Source of the DNA: Glandiceps talaboti
Lineage: Eukaryota > Hemichordata > Enteropneusta > Spengelidae
NCBI RefSeq assembly: GCF_964340395.1
Contig: NC_135550.1
Span: 29,003,176-29,063,175 of the forward strand
DNA length: 60,000 nucleotides
Direction: 5' to 3'
Every line of letters starts with the position of its first letter. The stretch's first letter is position 1. Position numbers and translations under genes: made by a program. A model generated the notes under the pieces. That model was given only the letters and a program-made list of their open reading frames with translations. It did no database searches and was not told the DNA's origin. Positions 23,901 through 32,903 of the stretch are shown piece by piece.

Positions 23901-26484
23901 AGTATAGCCTAGTTGGTAGATGTGTATATGTCAGAAGTCATCACTATATAGATTAATCCTAGCTTCATGACACATATATTAACATTTACCTACCTACCCC
24001 ACCCACCCACCCACCCACATACACATTGTACTCATTGACAAGTAAAATGGCACATTTGTACTGGAATAACAACAGGTCTTGAAAATTTCATGGAAAATCT
24101 AAAGATATTCCTTATTATGATTTTAGTTGTTAATATGAAATTCTGGTTCAAAATTGTAAACTCTTGTTTGGCTAACCATGAGTTTAAAAGTTAGTGAATA
24201 ACAGTCTCCTTATTAAAATCCAAGTGTGCCAATGTTCAGCTTTCAATTTGCCACAGTTGTGTATTAAAAATATGAATCTTTCATATTCCAGGCTTTGGCA
24301 TCATCAAAATTTTGTTAAACTTGTGCCAGCCCCAGGCAGGCAATAAATTGTGATATTGCCTTCATTGGCGTGTGTTATTGTTTAATTATAGGAAGTTGCA
24401 TGATGTGATTTGATATAGAATTATTGTCATTTCTGTTATAATTTTAACCTCAGTACCAACATTTCCTACATTAATAGCTTAGTATTGCCGTAGGAATTTA
24501 AAATATAGCTAACAATAAAAATATCAAAAATGAGAAATGGCTTTAATGACCCCAAATGTCACTAATGGTTGTCATACTTTTAGTGATAATGATTTTGGCA
24601 GCGTAAGTACCTTTGTACATGTATCTATCAATGAATAAAAGTACCCAGATTAATGCAGATTGATAACAGAGGTACCGACTTCAGATCACATACCAATTGT
24701 CAGTTAGAATGGTAGACATAAACAAAGTAGGTATCCATTAATGGGTCTTATCTGATATACATGGAGACCACTGGCACTAGAGTTACAAGATTGTATTAGA
24801 GAAGAGACAAAACGGAACTACTTTTACTAGAATTCTGTTCTCAGAGATACTTCAGCTGACATACTTAAGTAATCACACTATCCTAAACCCATGTTATACT
24901 GTTAATGAAAAACTTTCTACTCTCTGTATAAGTCTTGTTGAAAGTGAAAGGACAGCTTCCCAGTGAAATTTCTGTTGACAGGTGAATATCTGCTTGCAGA
25001 TTCACTCTAGCTAACTTTACAAGTAATCTTTCATTGGCAGTATAGTGATTACCACTTACAAGTTTACATAATTATGTTAGTAACATTTAAACCCAGTGAA
25101 AAATGAAGGCTTTAATATCCGAATCTTGTATGAATTTTGTTTTTCTGGGTTGTTTATCTTATGCTAAAAATGATGAAATATCAATAAGTTGTATGTTTGT
25201 ATACCTGAAAATGAAGTGAAATGTGTAGATGGTCAGTCTAAGATAGATGATTTGCCAGTTGGTGTAAGGTAGCTGCAACCTTTAAATTTACATTGTGTAA
25301 TTAATGAAATACTTCATAAAATACATACATTGGGGATGATTCATCGTAAGTCATCAAGATTGACCTGTATGAGTATTTTGTTTGTCTTACAGTAGTCCCA
25401 TTGCAATAGCAGCTAGTAATGCTGCCCTCACTAGCAGTGAATTAATGGATTTACAAGTAGAGTACTGGACCAATGTGACAACACCAGGAGGTAGCAGTAG
25501 TAGCAGTGGTGGAAAGTTTAAAGATAATAGCATGAAATGTTCATTGAAAACAACTTTCAGATCACTCAACATATGTCGACTGCCAAATCCTGGAGATTGT
25601 GCTTTGACGTCCACATTGTCTTTAGTTGTTGTCACCAAAGAGAAGAATAAGAAAAGTGAGTTGTATTTGTATCACATGAATTTTTATACTTATAATGGAT
25701 ACCATAATATTTGACTTACTTATGTGATAACTTGCCATATTTCACAATTAGCATAAATTCACAAGGCTCTGAGGTGTTATTGGGTATGAATATAAGCCAA
25801 AATGAAATAGATAGTTATGGATCGAATACTGTTCAATAAGGACTGTTAAAATACTCTTATGAGTCATAACAAAACAACAGTAATGGTTTTTTATGAACAG
25901 TAATTTTAAGCAAAGAATGTTGATAAAATATGTAAGGTGTGAATATCTTGTGGTAGACAGTAATGATCTTCCTATTGCTGGATTTCAGTGATGTGAGGCA
26001 GATGTGAAAACTTACATTTTTGTTGAACATATTGTAACATGAGTGTATTTCTTTGTCTGTAGTTATGAGAATTGGCAAGAGACCAAAAGAGACAGAGTCA
26101 AAGAGCCAGGTTGTTGATGGTATCAATCGTTTAATTTGTATGTGTAAAAGTCATACCAATCCTGTAACAGGTGAGTTGAATCTTTAGTATCTGGGACTTC
26201 TCAAAATTGGCCACGATGAGAAGGAAACGATCCCCATAGATCAATATTATTAGATATGTTAGACAATAGAGTGTAGATTGTCTTTGACTTGATACTCAGA
26301 TCTGAGGTTTAAAGTGAATTTGTCATGTATAAAATAACATTGTTACTATTTTTGTCTTACAGTGAACATTGATGGCTTGGAATGGCCTAGTGTCAAGTTT
26401 TTCCAAATCTCTGCCCAATGGTCAACACACATCAAACAGTTTCCTGTTCTCATGTTTGCTTACAACCAGGAGACGCCACACTGA
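4115..26484 (+). CDS. PACS: PACS1/PACS2-family sorting connector, C-terminal three-quarters (16 exons, 5'-partial)
   Basis: PACS proteins are cytosolic adaptors. They bind CK2-phosphorylated acidic clusters on cargo such as furin and link it to AP-1/AP-3 or COPI for trafficking among TGN, endosomes, ER and mitochondria. Joined exons: 4115-4262, 7368-7465, 11289-11360, 12417-12631, 13512-13647, 15751-15963, 17273-17377, 17803-17909, 19339-19493, 20528-20638, 21390-21532, 22747-22789, 23421-23559, 25393-25655, 26063-26170, 26363-26484. All junctions are GT-AG and all phases agree, giving 725 residues plus TGA. Recognisable family blocks in order: acidic [109 protein letters not shown] and a C terminus reading VNIDGLEW then FFQISAQW. 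Human PACS1 is about 963 residues, so roughly 230 N-terminal residues (cargo-binding region) are missing because their exons lie upstream of the window. PACS1 and PACS2 cannot be told apart here; a single pre-duplication gene is likely. Confidence 0.96.
4263..7367 (+). other. PACS intron
   Basis: A+T-rich intron of about 3.1 kb. It contains a 15-base poly-G tract near 6573-6588 and a somewhat more G+C-rich patch at about 6120-6300 that is open on both strands. That patch looks like a degenerate repeat; I could not identify it. No conserved exon seen. Confidence 0.7.
7368..7465 (+). CDS. PACS: PACS exon b (acidic CK2 cluster)
   Basis: It encodes [20 protein letters not shown] followed by [13 protein letters not shown]. 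In human PACS1 the matching acidic segment carries the CK2-phosphorylated serine (Ser278) that controls binding of cargo by the adjacent cargo-binding region. The serine in [12 protein letters not shown] lies in the same acidic context here, so phospho-autoregulation is probably conserved (inference). Acceptor tacgtag, donor AAG|gtagca. The exon is entered in phase 1 and left in phase 0. Confidence 0.95.
7466..11288 (+). other. PACS intron with minor repeats
   Basis: Intron of 3.8 kb. It holds two diverged tandem copies of about 102 bp (8641 and 8743 onward, both beginning gaccatgact), a 10-bp inverted repeat atggactcct/aggagtccat (about 8869 and 8932), and the (CA)n block listed separately. 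No coding conservation seen. Confidence 0.7.
10469..10611. repeat. (CA)n microsatellite
   Basis: About 140 bp of nearly pure CA with a few interruptions (cagaca, cataca). The predicted His/Thr peptides here are artefacts of the repeat. Confidence 0.97.
11289..11360 (+). CDS. PACS: PACS exon c
   Basis: A 72-bp exon in phase 0 on both sides, encoding [20 protein letters not shown] then ASSR. The acidic-to-basic switch matches the vertebrate segment that runs from the acidic linker into a KKTRRKL stretch. Because it is symmetric and 24 codons long it could be skipped without a frameshift. Acceptor tttgtag, donor AGG|gtaagt. Confidence 0.88.
12417..12631 (+). CDS. PACS: PACS exon d (start of middle region)
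   Basis: It encodes [20 protein letters not shown], then an Asp-rich linker, then [20 protein letters not shown]. Human PACS1 has NIKQKFVALLKRFKV and [20 protein letters not shown] at matching places, so identity is firm. Acceptor cttacag, donor CAG|gtatgc, leaving in phase 2. Confidence 0.97.
12927..13021. repeat. (CA)n microsatellite
   Basis: A long, nearly uninterrupted CA run of about 80 bp, preceded by cagacag/ggcaggc repeats, in the PACS intron just after exon d. Confidence 0.97.
13512..13647 (+). CDS. PACS: PACS exon e
   Basis: Read from the split AG|A codon it gives [20 protein letters not shown] then a Ser/Thr/Asn-rich stretch ending DTSVLQ. The PFFGSSQ block matches vertebrate PFFEGMSQSSSQTEIGSL in the middle region. 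Acceptor cccccttcag, donor CAG|gttagt, leaving in phase 0. Confidence 0.93.
13648..15750 (+). other. PACS intron
   Basis: A+T-rich intron of 2.1 kb with nothing beyond scattered short runs. The open frames at 14147-14410 and 15388-15690 have no supporting splice or family evidence. Confidence 0.65.
15751..15963 (+). CDS. PACS: PACS exon f (Ser/Pro/Arg-rich linker)
   Basis: It encodes 71 residues beginning [20 protein letters not shown], continuing [18 protein letters not shown] and ending [15 protein letters not shown]. The family keeps a basic, phospho-rich linker here (vertebrate KERQLSKPLSERTNSSDSE). The RRNST motif is a basophilic-kinase type site. In PACS2 an Akt site with 14-3-3 binding lies in this linker, but equivalence is only an inference. 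Phase 0 on both sides; donor AAA|gtaagt. Confidence 0.92.
15982..16122. repeat. (TG)n(TCTG)n compound microsatellite
   Basis: About 38 bp of TG followed by roughly 100 bp of tctg repeats. It starts about 18 bp after the donor of PACS exon f, so length changes would alter the immediate intronic context of that splice site. Confidence 0.97.
16941..17088. mobile_element. 148-bp inverted-repeat MITE-like element
   Basis: It begins ggttattacccgatatcacc and ends ggtaatatcgggtaataacc, which are inverted copies with one mismatch over 20 bp. Interior halves also show weak inverted similarity (tcattgtatcac against gatacgatga) and it is richer in CpG than its surroundings. A non-autonomous DNA transposon is the simplest reading. 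I see no clear target-site duplication. Confidence 0.65.
17273..17377 (+). CDS. PACS: PACS exon g (start of C-terminal PACS domain)
   Basis: It encodes [20 protein letters not shown] then [15 protein letters not shown]. The last block is near-identical to vertebrate ENVILVNTTDWQGQ, the opening of the C-terminal PACS domain. Acceptor aattgaacag, donor CAG|gtcagt, phase 0 on both sides. Confidence 0.97.
17803..17909 (+). CDS. PACS: PACS exon h
   Basis: It encodes [20 protein letters not shown] then [15 protein letters not shown]. It matches vertebrate [20 protein letters not shown] and the RIQRY motif that follows. Acceptor tctatttcag, donor TT|gtgagt, leaving in phase 2. Confidence 0.97.
18341..18373 (+). 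other. Possible 33-bp cassette microexon in PACS (weak)
   Basis: A pyrimidine-rich tract (tttttttattaacacag) is followed by 33 bp beginning acacaatggcc and ending gacaag, then gttggc. Read between exons h and i it would keep phase 2 to 2 and insert 11 residues with no stop. The donor gttggc is poor and no family member I know has such an insert, so this is speculative. Confidence 0.12.
18401..18600. mobile_element. ~200-bp TTAA-type MITE-like element
   Basis: ttaa is directly followed by ccctttcactg (18405-18415); the inverted copy cagtgaaaggg lies at 18586-18596. The interior has poor coding potential. The TTAA flank plus a CCCT-initial terminal repeat resembles non-autonomous piggyBac or Kolobok elements. 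The right flank reads tcat rather than ttaa, so the duplication would have decayed. Assignment to a superfamily is an inference. Confidence 0.55.
18910..18924 (-). promoter_or_regulatory. Perfect CTCF-type core motif
   Basis: The + strand reads agcgccctctagtgg, the reverse complement of ccactagagggcgct. That equals the optimal bilaterian CTCF core consensus over its whole length. It sits in the PACS intron between exons h and i. Binding is not shown by sequence alone. Confidence 0.6.
19339..19493 (+). CDS. PACS: PACS exon i
   Basis: After the split codon it reads [20 protein letters not shown], then [20 protein letters not shown] and a final RFLVIPL. Vertebrates have CNCNSSMPRPVKVAAVGG, a similar FVKSLANKTSDW and RFLIIPLGS. 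Acceptor tatattgtag, donor TTAG|gtaagt, leaving in phase 1. Confidence 0.97.
19668..19745. mobile_element. SINE-like 3' tail
   Basis: It contains gattttgcgctttgagcac, then agcgctatataag, then an imperfect attatt run. This 'gcgctatataa' plus ATT-rich tail is a pattern I associate with SINE/LINE 3' ends in many marine invertebrate genomes. No head with pol III boxes was recognised, so only a truncated tail is proposed. Confidence 0.45.
20079..20096. repeat. Poly-G tract
   Basis: About 13 consecutive G in a PACS intron; a site prone to length error and possible G-quadruplex formation. Confidence 0.9.
20528..20638 (+). CDS. PACS: PACS exon j
   Basis: It encodes [20 protein letters not shown], then [17 protein letters not shown]. 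It is very close to vertebrate [20 protein letters not shown] followed by DSGWRDLFSRSE. Acceptor atatctag, donor TTG|gtgagt, phase 1 on both sides. Confidence 0.97.
20928..21280 (+). repeat. Dispersed repeat headed by (TG)n(TCTG)n, copy 1
   Basis: A TG/TCTG microsatellite is followed by about 280 bp of unique sequence, for example gaacaaggtttatgcatact and ctactggttcaattgaatta. A second, closely similar copy lies in reverse orientation at about 53228-53670. Shared unique sequence beyond the microsatellite shows that this is a dispersed element carrying its own microsatellite. No terminal repeats or coding domain recognised. Confidence 0.85.
21390..21532 (+). CDS. PACS: PACS exon k
   Basis: It encodes [20 protein letters not shown], then [20 protein letters not shown] and QKFVPFIN. 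Vertebrates have [21 protein letters not shown] and DEDSYQKFIPFIG. Acceptor cattccag, donor AAT|gtaagt, leaving in phase 0. Confidence 0.97.
21534..21830. repeat. (CATA)n/(CATG)n/(CA)n compound microsatellite
   Basis: About 300 bp of catacatac with catgcatg blocks and a CA tail, beginning within a few bases of the donor of PACS exon k. The gtaagt of the donor runs straight into the repeat. Confidence 0.97.
22747..22789 (+). CDS. PACS: PACS exon l (short)
   Basis: A 43-bp exon encoding [14 protein letters not shown], matching vertebrate VVKVGLVEDSPSTAG. Acceptor cttggatag, donor CAG|gtaagt. It enters in phase 0 and leaves in phase 1, so skipping it would shift the frame. Confidence 0.9.
22993..23139. 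mobile_element. 147-bp fold-back MITE-like element
   Basis: The left arm begins gttattctccaatatattt and runs to ctcgtgacctaagg. The right arm begins ccttaggtcactcg and runs to aatatattggggaataac. The arms are inverted copies of about 52-55 bp with a few mismatches around a loop of about 40 bp. It lies in the PACS intron after exon l. No clear target duplication. Confidence 0.65.
23421..23559 (+). CDS. PACS: PACS exon m (Ser/Pro-rich)
   Basis: It encodes [20 protein letters not shown], then [20 protein letters not shown] and VAAQSS. Vertebrate PACS1 has a similar low-complexity stretch here ([20 protein letters not shown]). Acceptor tctgtag, donor AAG|gtatgt, leaving in phase 2. Confidence 0.93.
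23560..25392 (+). other. PACS intron
   Basis: Intron of 1.8 kb with a short (CACC)n run at about 23997-24017 and otherwise featureless A+T-rich DNA. Confidence 0.75.
25393..25655 (+). CDS. PACS: PACS exon n
   Basis: The largest exon here. It encodes [20 protein letters not shown], then [14 protein letters not shown], a Ser/Gly run, [20 protein letters not shown] and VVTKEKNKK. Vertebrates have GLQVDYW, KNTLKSVFRSVQVSRLP and [11 protein letters not shown]. Acceptor gtcttacag, donor AAA|gtgagt, leaving in phase 1. Confidence 0.97.
26063..26170 (+). CDS. PACS: PACS exon o
   Basis: It encodes [20 protein letters not shown], then [16 protein letters not shown]. Vertebrates have [20 protein letters not shown] and LICSAKQQQ. 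Acceptor tgtctgtag, donor CAG|gtgagt, phase 1 on both sides. Confidence 0.97.
26363..26484 (+). CDS. PACS: PACS last coding exon
   Basis: It encodes [20 protein letters not shown], then [20 protein letters not shown] and TGA. Vertebrate PACS1 ends [20 protein letters not shown] then PTHVKHFPVGLFSGSKAT, so the true C terminus is present and only the last few residues differ. Acceptor gtcttacag. Confidence 0.97.
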
Positions 26485-29400
26485 AGTGGTGTGCAGTCAC
26501 AACAATACACCAGAGACAAGTCAATTGAACGTCTTCCGACTCAAGGTGCTGTCTAATCAACAATGAAATGATCAGCGACAGCAAGCTTGTCATGTGATTG
26601 CTTCATGATTACCATGTAATTGCCACATGATCACTACATGTATCTGAAGAAATGGCAGATACTACATACTATACAGTGAAATCAGTATGTAGCAAAGACT
26701 ACACATAAATACTGTTTGTATTTGCCATTTGGTGTTACAGTACCATATGGAAGTCCAGTGTGGAATAACTGGAAGAATGCATAGCGTCACCACATGATGT
26801 GGGTAAAAGCAGAAAGTACTGTTGAGACTCTCAGTGTAAGTTATTTGTAATACGGGGAAAATGCAATGATGCTATGTTGCAAAATGAATTTAAAAGGCAC
26901 AGTATTATCATGGTTTATTTTGAAAGTGTTGTTATTATGTTTTCACAAAAGTATCTCTGCCTCTAAACATTTTTTTTGAGATTATCTGTTTGCATATTTG
27001 TTTCACTGATATTCAATGTAACAATTGCTTCTTCCCAAATTTTTTTTAGAAGTCAGAAGTCGATCTTTTGCCTTACATCTTGATACTGTGTTCAGATGCT
27101 GCCAAAATTGATCTCCTGCAACATTCATTCAACCAACATAATTAGTCTAATTTGTACCAACTTAATAAGACAGTGTTAACTGAAGTTAATCTCAACTCAG
27201 TAAATCTTGTGTTTAGCACAGTGCCAAATTTGTTATCTTGGATGGTCTCTATGGCTATGACATAAACTATGACAGCTCAATGGTGTGATCATTAGTTAGG
27301 AGTTACTACACTCCTACAAATATGGTCCTATTTTATCAAAATTAGATCCCATCTTGTAGAATTATCCATGCTCAGCTATTGACAATATTTGATTACACTC
27401 AGTAAGTTATCAAATATTTAAGAACACCAGCAAACTGAAGAAAGCCAAATGATATCCAAATTGTAGTCCAAGATTCACATGGTTCTGTTGAAGACAGGGA
27501 TGTTGTATAATTCAACCTACGTATGTGCAGTCAAATATCAGAATACACATATGTTTAATACATAAAGCTGCCCACTCTCTGAACTATTGGGTTTTATCTA
27601 CTTGTAAAACTTTAAAAAGTAATGCTTTCAGTTAGATCCAACCTTTACTTAGTCTGTGTCAAATACTCCTTGGAGATTCTTTTAAGGAAATACATGTCAC
27701 TTGATACTGAAACGTGACTGTACTTGTCAGAAGTGCCCAGGTACAAACATGTAAATCCCACCGATCTGCTACAGTAGATATATATAACACCAACCATTAT
27801 CTGTTGACAAGGACATGTACAATAACACACTGTGTAGTATTCCTGTGAAATTACTACAAAGTTAAATGGATGGATCTATTATGCAGTTAGATACGAGTGT
27901 AGTTCTGTACATGAACATGTAACTTTTCTCTGTTTTAGAGTATTCAGGGATGGGATGGGGTTGTATCTATCAAATTGTAGTAGGCAGTTAATTCTTCAGT
28001 ACCTGCTGGTGTCAGAACAAACACTACAATGATAACTATCAAAGTAAGTTGCAATGAATTTCTAGATTAGTTAGCAGAATTCAAGTGTTGAAATTACTTT
28101 AAGGCTTGATTGATGCAACTCATAAAATAATTTTATTTGTGTGGAATTTTAGAGTTACATGTATTGATGGAAGACTTTGGCTAAAACTACTCAGCATTAT
28201 TGAATTTTAAAACCTTGTTTTGTGGGAATATTTGAAATATCCAGCATTATGAAAGGCCATGTGCTAACATTTCATTTTTTAGGCTTGCTCGTAGGCTGAC
28301 GTTGTTCATTATTGGGGTTGTAAAATAATATCTAAAACAATATAGAAAAAAATAATTATCCACAAAATATCAGTATTTCATACTGTAAAGGTATGATTGA
28401 ACATTCACAAAACATTTATGATGGAAGTCTTACAAGTTAACAAACTGACTTTGTGGACATTTCTGGCAATTAAAATGTGCCATTTATGTTTTTAAGCCAG
28501 CTTAATTAATCATTTTATAGTATGAATCATACCATACATCCATCTGAAGGAAATTAACTTAATGCCAATTTTTCATCACTCACAGACAAATTAAAAGAAA
28601 GAAGAATTAATGAAATTTTGCTATCCGAAAATGGCTTTAAAAGTCTCCAATTTTTTGAAAATGATTGAATACACACAGCCAAGTTTGAACTTATGTGGCT
28701 TTTTAATGCCATCTTGTGTTGGTTGTCTGACAACTGGTGGCATTGGTGCAGTTTTGAAATATGCTTTTAAAATCATGGATTTCTTACATTTTGCCTTTTT
28801 TCACTTGTTACTGCAAGAATATCATTGCAATAATATGCGTATGATTTCATCTCTGCAACTAGTGTGAATATTGGTATTAACTTGAAGTCTTACTTTTTAT
28901 GTCTTGTTCTGTGCTTTTCTGCGAACCAAAAACAAATTTAAACAAAAACAACCAAAAAATTGAAACACATGTAATTATACCTTTAAGTTTGTGGTTCTTG
29001 TAGTATGTACTGTATTATGGACAAAACTTTGTGTCAGTTATGTGTGTGTTACAAATGTTGCAGTGTTAGCCTTGTGAAAGCTGAAAGCCTTCTGCAGCAC
29101 ACCTTTTTAAAAAAAAAGCTAATCAAGGTGTCAACTCTTTGCATTTATGTAGCAGAAGAAAAGAGCCTATACAATGGGCAAGTATGGTGTTATTGTAGTA
29201 TATTGAGTATAGAGTAATGTTCCGTGTACCTTCAGAATTTAAACTTAGGCACTCCTCTCTGTGAGGGGCTGTGCAAATAGTTATTGAAACTGGTGCAAAG
29301 ATTGTATTTAGAATTTACTGTAAGTTTTGTAAGTTAGGTTATAAATGAAATTTCACAAGACATAGTGTAGAATGATTTAGTGCAATTAATAAGTGTGAGG

Positions 29401-29730
29401 ATTGACATACGCATAATGCAGTATCTTGACATGTGTTCCATATAGTACATAGATACTAGTGTGTTCTATTTTATGTCATCCCAGTACCTGTCTTTCATTT
29501 AGATCTTTTCTTTGATGTTGTGTTTTTGAAAGCTGAAATTTCAAAGAAGTTTGTCACTCAAGTGAATTATTTGCTTGTGAATAATTTTGACTGATAAACT
29601 ATATATTTCTTCAACTCACAAGTATGACACACATAACATGAGACTGGAGCAGGGGCAGCCAATGGGCAGATTTATGGTTTTCATTAATTATATGTTGTTT
29701 CATCAGACCAAAAATGATGTTTTTAATAGA
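26485..29730 (+). other. Probable PACS 3' UTR and downstream DNA
   Basis: No supported coding sequence. The stretch follows the PACS stop directly and is transposon-poor and A+T-rich, as expected for a long 3' UTR. I did not settle on a polyadenylation signal, so the transcript end is unknown. Confidence 0.5.
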
Positions 29731-29890
29731 ATTGCCCACCCCCACCCCCCTCCAAAAAAATGTGGGGAGGCATTAGCTGGTATGTGCCCTTCTATTTTGG
29801 TGAAGGATATCTGCCCGCCCTCCCTCCCACTGGGTTTCAACTTGCCCACCAGCCCACTGCCCACCCAATGATTTACCCACTACCCACCAC
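29731..29890. repeat. C-rich gcccacc-type tract
   Basis: About 160 bp enriched in cccacc, gcccac and ccctccc motifs on the + strand, in contrast to the A+T-rich surroundings. Open reading frames across it are compositional. Confidence 0.6.
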
Positions 29891-29905
29891 TGAGGAAAAC
29901 ATTTT

Positions 29906-29980
29906 GTTGCGTCAGTGCAGTCAGGTCGTATCTGCTATGCAATTGTATAGGCAGATACGACCTTACTGCACTGACGCAAC
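29906..29980. repeat. Near-perfect 30-bp inverted repeat (hairpin)
   Basis: The left arm is 29906-29935 and the right arm 29951-29980, reverse complements with a single mismatch; the 15-nt loop is itself partly palindromic (ctat/atag). The transcript of either strand would form a strong stem of about 30 bp. It could be a tiny fold-back element or a pre-miRNA-like hairpin. Confidence 0.85.
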
Positions 29981-30256
29981 GATTTATGCTTTCCACTTCA
30001 TCAACAATTCATTTTGGCGTACACGATGTGTGTTACCTTACAGACATCATCATGTTTTCCCCTCCCACTGTATCAAAATCAAGACTTCCCAGCTGCAATT
30101 CTTCCTTATTTGCTACCCTCCCACAACTGCTAAAAAAAGAATTGCTTTTTGCAAGAACAGCTTTGTTGACTGCACCTGCTTGAGGATGCAGACTGAGGTG
30201 AAATAACTATTCTTATGAAAACAATCTATCCAGAGACATATGTGATGCAACTCGAC

Positions 30257-30305
30257 TGTGTGTGTGTGTGTGTACATGTATGTATGTACGTACGTATGTA
30301 TGTAT
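30257..30305. repeat. (TG)n(TATG)n microsatellite
   Basis: A short TG run followed by tatgtatg/tacgtacg repeats. Confidence 0.9.
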
Positions 30306-31883
30306 ACAAGTGCTACTAACAGAATATAAGATGTAAGTTTAGTATGATCCCCACCCCAAAATAGAACATGATCCAACAATAGATGCAGAGTTCACTTTCA
30401 TGCATGATACTTCAAAGTCAAGGGTTGCTCTTTGACATATATCATTACTCCTGTTTTATGCAACCTGACCAGTTCATAGTATATTTATACATGTTGTTGT
30501 TCAACTCTATAGACTTGATGTCTAAATAATGAATGTAATGTAACGTATATCAAGTCAATTTAACAACACACAATGTAAATAGGCCTCTTTATCTAGCATT
30601 TAAATATTGATTTCAAAGTTTTATTTTATGTCTAGTTTTCTGTTTTGTAAGTTCTATAGAACGACTTGTTCTAGGAGAGTGGTCATAAAAACATTTTAAA
30701 ACATGTAAATGAACTCAAGACAATGAAAGTCCAATGTACAAGTGTTTTGTTGATGTTGACCACAAGTGTACCATTTACAAGTAACCTTTATCATAACGTA
30801 CATATATACTGACAACCCTATTTGTATTCAGTTTTTACTTTGTATGAAGAGGCTGTGTTTTTACAGTACACTCTCTCAATGTAAGCCCTTCAGTGACTCA
30901 TATTTATTATATAATCAGTCTTGTTTCAATCTCATGGTATCATTACAGTGTTGGAACTTGTTAAAGTATGCTTTCATAATCTAGCCTTAAAAAAAAACAA
31001 GACAAGATTATGACAATTTTGTATCTTTTATTTGTTACTAGTATTATGAATTTATGTTCAAGTTTGTTAAAGATGACTTGGAAAGGATTCCAATGTCTGT
31101 CCTGTTTGACACTTTGCTTGGATCAGGGTCCAAAAAAGTATGTCTGCAATCTGATGTGTTGTCGTTGTGCTATTCCATAATACTACTTATGCTGCCATGG
31201 TTACAAACTGCCACACTGCAATAGAGAGGTGGGCGGCAAATCAGCTTATAGCTGAGATTTATCAGAAATAAAAAAAAAATGGCATTCAGCAAAATCAGAT
31301 GTCTTGTGTCTTGTGGGTATATTTGAATAAAATAAACAATCCGCTTACACTGTTGCATGCCATGTAGAAGATGAATTTGATTGGATTCAATATAATTCAA
31401 CCCCAATTAAAGTATATGTGATATCAAAGAGCATGAAAGATATAACTGCATTTTTTGACCAAAATACCAATCACTAGCACAGTCAGGCTACTGATCAAAC
31501 TTTCAAAACATTTATCAGACTGCCTTGTTCTCAATCGGGTATTGTTGTTTTGTATATATTTTTCAATTTCATAAACTTTGGGCCCTGAGAGTAGTAATAA
31601 ATAGTCATGATTGTTTTATTTGAAGGTAATAATTAGCACTCTGGAGTTGTGAATATTTAGGTTCTGTGATAAGACGTACTTGTCTGCAGACTACCATGAG
31701 ATATTGCATGTCTATTGTGAGGGCCTACAATGAACAATGAATGAGGAAGAAATTTCAACTCTGTGTTTCACACACAAAATATATGTGATATAAAATAGTG
31801 CAATGACTTCATAACCCAAAGTTTATCAAAATGCCTTATTTCCAGGAGTGTTTTTTTTCCCTTTACCAGGAAATGTTAAAGGG
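30306..31883. other. Intergenic, no feature supported
   Basis: A+T-rich sequence without a supported exon or repeat structure on either strand. Confidence 0.6.
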
Positions 31884-31887
31884 AAGG

Positions 31888-32681
31888 CACAGGGTACAGC
31901 GAGTATGTAATTGATTGATTGATTGATTATTTGGTTGAATGATTGATCAATTGAATAATTTTTGTGGTGAAATAAAACTTATTTTGTGTGTGAATCAATT
32001 GACTCATTGATTTTTGTGGTGATATAAAACTTTTTCTTCCTTCGCTGGCTAGTTTTCTCTCTGTAATTCCCTCTTTATTGACTAAATAAAGACATCTTGC
32101 CCATTCTTCTCCTCTTATCGAATTAAAACACCCATAATCTTATAATTGCCAAGAGATCGGTTACATTAACACTTTGCTTTATCTCTTATCTTCTGGGAGT
32201 TTATCACACTCATTCATGCATTAACTAGTAAAAGAGAGAAAGGACGTCACCTCCCTTCTCTCTTTCTTACTTGTTAGTGCATATTTGAGTGTTTTATTTG
32301 TCCAGTGTGATAATCATCCAGTAGATAAGAGGTAAAGCAAATTTTTGTGGTAACTGATCTCTGCTAATTATGAGATTAGAGGCATTTTGATTGAGATAAG
32401 AGAAGAATAGACAAGATGTCTTTATTTAGTCAATTAAGAGTGAATTATATACAGCTGAAAAAGAAGTAGCCAGGGAAAGAACAAAAAAAGAAGTTTTATA
32501 TCACCACAAAAATCAATGAGTCAATTGATCAATATCACACAAAAAATAAGTTTTATTTCGCTACAAAAATTAATTATTCAATCGATCAATCATTCAACCA
32601 AATAATATATCAATCAATAATTCAATCGATCGATCGATTAATTAATTGATTGATTAATTACATGCTTGCTGCACCCCTGTG
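31888..32681. mobile_element. 794-bp fold-back element (long palindromic MITE)
   Basis: The two halves, each about 390 bp, are diverged inverted copies meeting near 32248. Matching segments include the cacagggtacagcgagtatg end against cttgctgcacccctgtg, ttttgtggtgatataaaac against gttttatatcaccacaaaa, and gactaaataaagacatctt against aagatgtctttatttagtc. The 4 bp outside each end are aagg, a possible target-site duplication. If the end is instead placed at caggg, 5 of 8 flanking bases match, as in a decayed hAT duplication. No coding sequence inside. Confidence 0.82.
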
Positions 32682-32822
32682 AAGGTCACAAATTATGCTG
32701 AGTCAAGAACACCCCCTCCCCTCTTTGAAATAAATGATGTTTGCTTTCAAAGTCTGTTTGATCAGAAGAGGTAGTATTGTCAAGTGTCTAGTGCATCAAA
32801 TGGATATTCAAATTCTTGAGAG

Positions 32823-32903
32823 GCTCTGATTATGAATACAGTCAGGGTGGCTCCGATTATGAATACAGTCTGGGTGGCTCTGATAATGAATACAGTCTGG
32901 GTG
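32823..32903. repeat. 27-bp tandem repeat, 3 copies
   Basis: Three successive copies of ggctctgattatgaatacag plus a short tail (tctgggt), with single-base differences. Confidence 0.85.

Noticed and set aside
29587-30206. Coding genes in the C-rich tract downstream of PACS
   Set aside because: Frames overlap compositional gcccacc repeats and the 75-bp hairpin; no family match or splice structure.
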